A DNA stretch of 38,979 nucleotides from a virus: the IMG/VR virus record IMGVR_UViG_3300044639_002764, positions 1-38,979 of that record; one strand, 5' to 3'. The translations under genes and the position numbers were made by a program. The notes below the pieces were generated by a model. It was not told where the DNA came from. It made no database searches and saw nothing but the letters and a program-made list of their open reading frames with translations. Below, piece by piece: positions 38,463-38,979 of this stretch (the first letter of the stretch is position 1; every line of letters starts with the position of its first letter).

Positions 38463-38657
38463 TCAATCTACAAACTTATTTATCATCGCTTGTTTGTATT
38501 TGGCTTTCTTCATCTTTTCTCTTTTGATTGTTGTCTTTTTTACATACTCCTGTCTTTTTCTCAACTCTTCAATCTGTTTAGTTGAGATGACTTTGTATTT
38601 GTACCTTTTTAAAGCCTTGTCCAAACTCTCACCTTTTTCTATTTTTATTACAATCAT
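38463..38657 (-). CDS. rpsU: Ribosomal protein bS21 (phage-encoded)
   Basis: bS21 binds the 30S platform near the 16S 3' end. The 64-residue protein reads MIVIKIEKGESLDKALKRYK, then EELRKRQEYVKKTTIKREK, MKKAKYKQAMINKFVD. The GESLDKALKRYK block, basic middle and length are those of Bacteroidota bS21. Tyr54 lies in KAKYKQ, the position I recall as covering the anti-Shine-Dalgarno in the Flavobacterium ribosome. It could replace host bS21 and bias ribosomes to phage mRNAs. A TATTTAT element lies 18 bases upstream. The next gene downstream is holin-like. Confidence 0.92.
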   Translation of the reverse strand: MIVIKIEKGESLDKALKRYKYKVISTKQIEELRKRQEYVKKTTIKREKMKKAKYKQAMINKFVD

Positions 38658-38675
38658 ATTTTTTGTTATATGATA

Positions 38676-38682
38676 ATAAATA
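38676..38682 (-). promoter_or_regulatory. TATTTAT late-type element for bS21
   Basis: TATTTAT on the minus strand, 18 bases before ATG 38657, longer spacing than the plus-strand cases. Confidence 0.35.
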
Positions 38683-38766
38683 TAAAAACTTTTTTCAATT
38701 TTGTTAATATCTTTTTTTTTCTTATATTTTGTAAAAATAAACTTACTTATATGAACTCATTTAAAA

Positions 38767-38979
38767 ATGAAAAAAGGAAAAACATTCAAATTAGAATTGT
38801 TTAAAGATGCCAAATGTTATTTTGGTAGTGTCGATACGACAGAATTAAAATCAATTTATTTAGTATTACAAACATGGGTAACTCCAAAAGTGGAAAAGGA
38901 AAATTGGAGTATTACCGTAGGTTCTATCACAAGAACAATAAAACATAAAATATTAGAAGTAGTAAATAAAAAATTATTT
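38767..38979 (+). CDS. N-terminal part of an unrecognised protein (3' end outside window)
   Basis: An open frame from ATG 38767 runs to the window edge, giving 71 residues. It starts MKKGKTFKLELFKDAKCYFG and continues TTELKSIYLVLQTWVTPKVE, with an ENWSITVGSITRTIKHKI segment. It looks like a folded beta-alpha protein. No family is recognised. Upstream, TTTG at 38700 and a TATATTTTG at 38723 resemble a host-type promoter with one extra base. Confidence 0.55.
   Translation, partial: MKKGKTFKLELFKDAKCYFGSVDTTELKSIYLVLQTWVTPKVEKENWSITVGSITRTIKHKILEVVNKKLF

Noticed and set aside
38700-38731. TTTG and TATATTTTG before the last partial gene as a firm promoter
   Set aside because: The -7 box carries an extra base; kept only as a remark.

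Overview
This window is a piece of the genome of a large, tailed, T4-like (myovirus-type) phage that infects a member of the Bacteroidota, most likely a flavobacterium-like host. Phage identity rests on a T4-type terminase large subunit (33773-35548), a gp20-type portal (35589-37409) and a dense late structural region. The host assignment is inferred from Bacteroidota-style promoters (TTTG, 19-20 bp, TAnnTTTG), AT-rich coding without clear Shine-Dalgarno sequences, a secreted protein with a tail resembling a type IX secretion sorting domain, a lipoprotein with a flavobacterial-looking lipobox, and a ClpC that looks bacteroidotal.

Layout. 1-1.7 kb: a partial gene, a HExxH metallopeptidase, a SAP-like protein and a divergent membrane protein. 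1.7-3.4 kb: a polyphosphate kinase 2 (PPK2) protein with extra domains. 3.4-7.6 kb, minus strand: one tightly packed eight-gene operon with RNA ligase, CYTH phosphatase, small unknowns, thymidylate synthase and an RmlC-like epimerase. 7.6-11.6 kb, minus strand: SGNH hydrolase, two exported proteins, a protein with a T9SS-like tail, a polynucleotide kinase, a small membrane protein and a metallophosphoesterase. 12.3-19.7 kb, plus strand: large unknown, probably virion-associated proteins. 19.75-22.7 kb, minus strand: tRNA-Leu(UAA), HNH nuclease, a Pyr_excise-like protein, a Zn protein, a small unknown and a complete tmRNA gene that I read from sequence and pairing. 22.7-28.2 kb: a GTKWC-motif protein, an M20-like peptidase, a ClpC-type unfoldase lacking its N-domain, and a divergent two-UVR-motif protein. 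28.2-38.2 kb, plus strand: KTSC protein, nucleotidyltransferase, repeat proteins, terminase, portal and probable core proteins. 38.2-38.7 kb, minus strand: a holin-like protein and ribosomal protein bS21. A partial gene closes the window.

Two promoter classes partition the genes. Metabolic, RNA-repair, Clp and tmRNA genes carry host-type TAnnTTTG boxes. Structural genes, the holin-like gene, bS21, PPK2 and others carry a short TATTTAT element, usually 4-6 nt before the start codon. That spacing would make many mRNAs leaderless or nearly so. Translation- and proteolysis-related functions stand out: tmRNA with an unusual 21-codon tag ending in REEAAVVA, bS21 with Tyr54, tRNA-Leu, ClpC keeping a ClpP-docking VGF loop, and a UVR adaptor candidate. 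I infer that the phage remodels host translation and ClpCP proteolysis. All functional calls come from reading motifs by eye; no database search was run.
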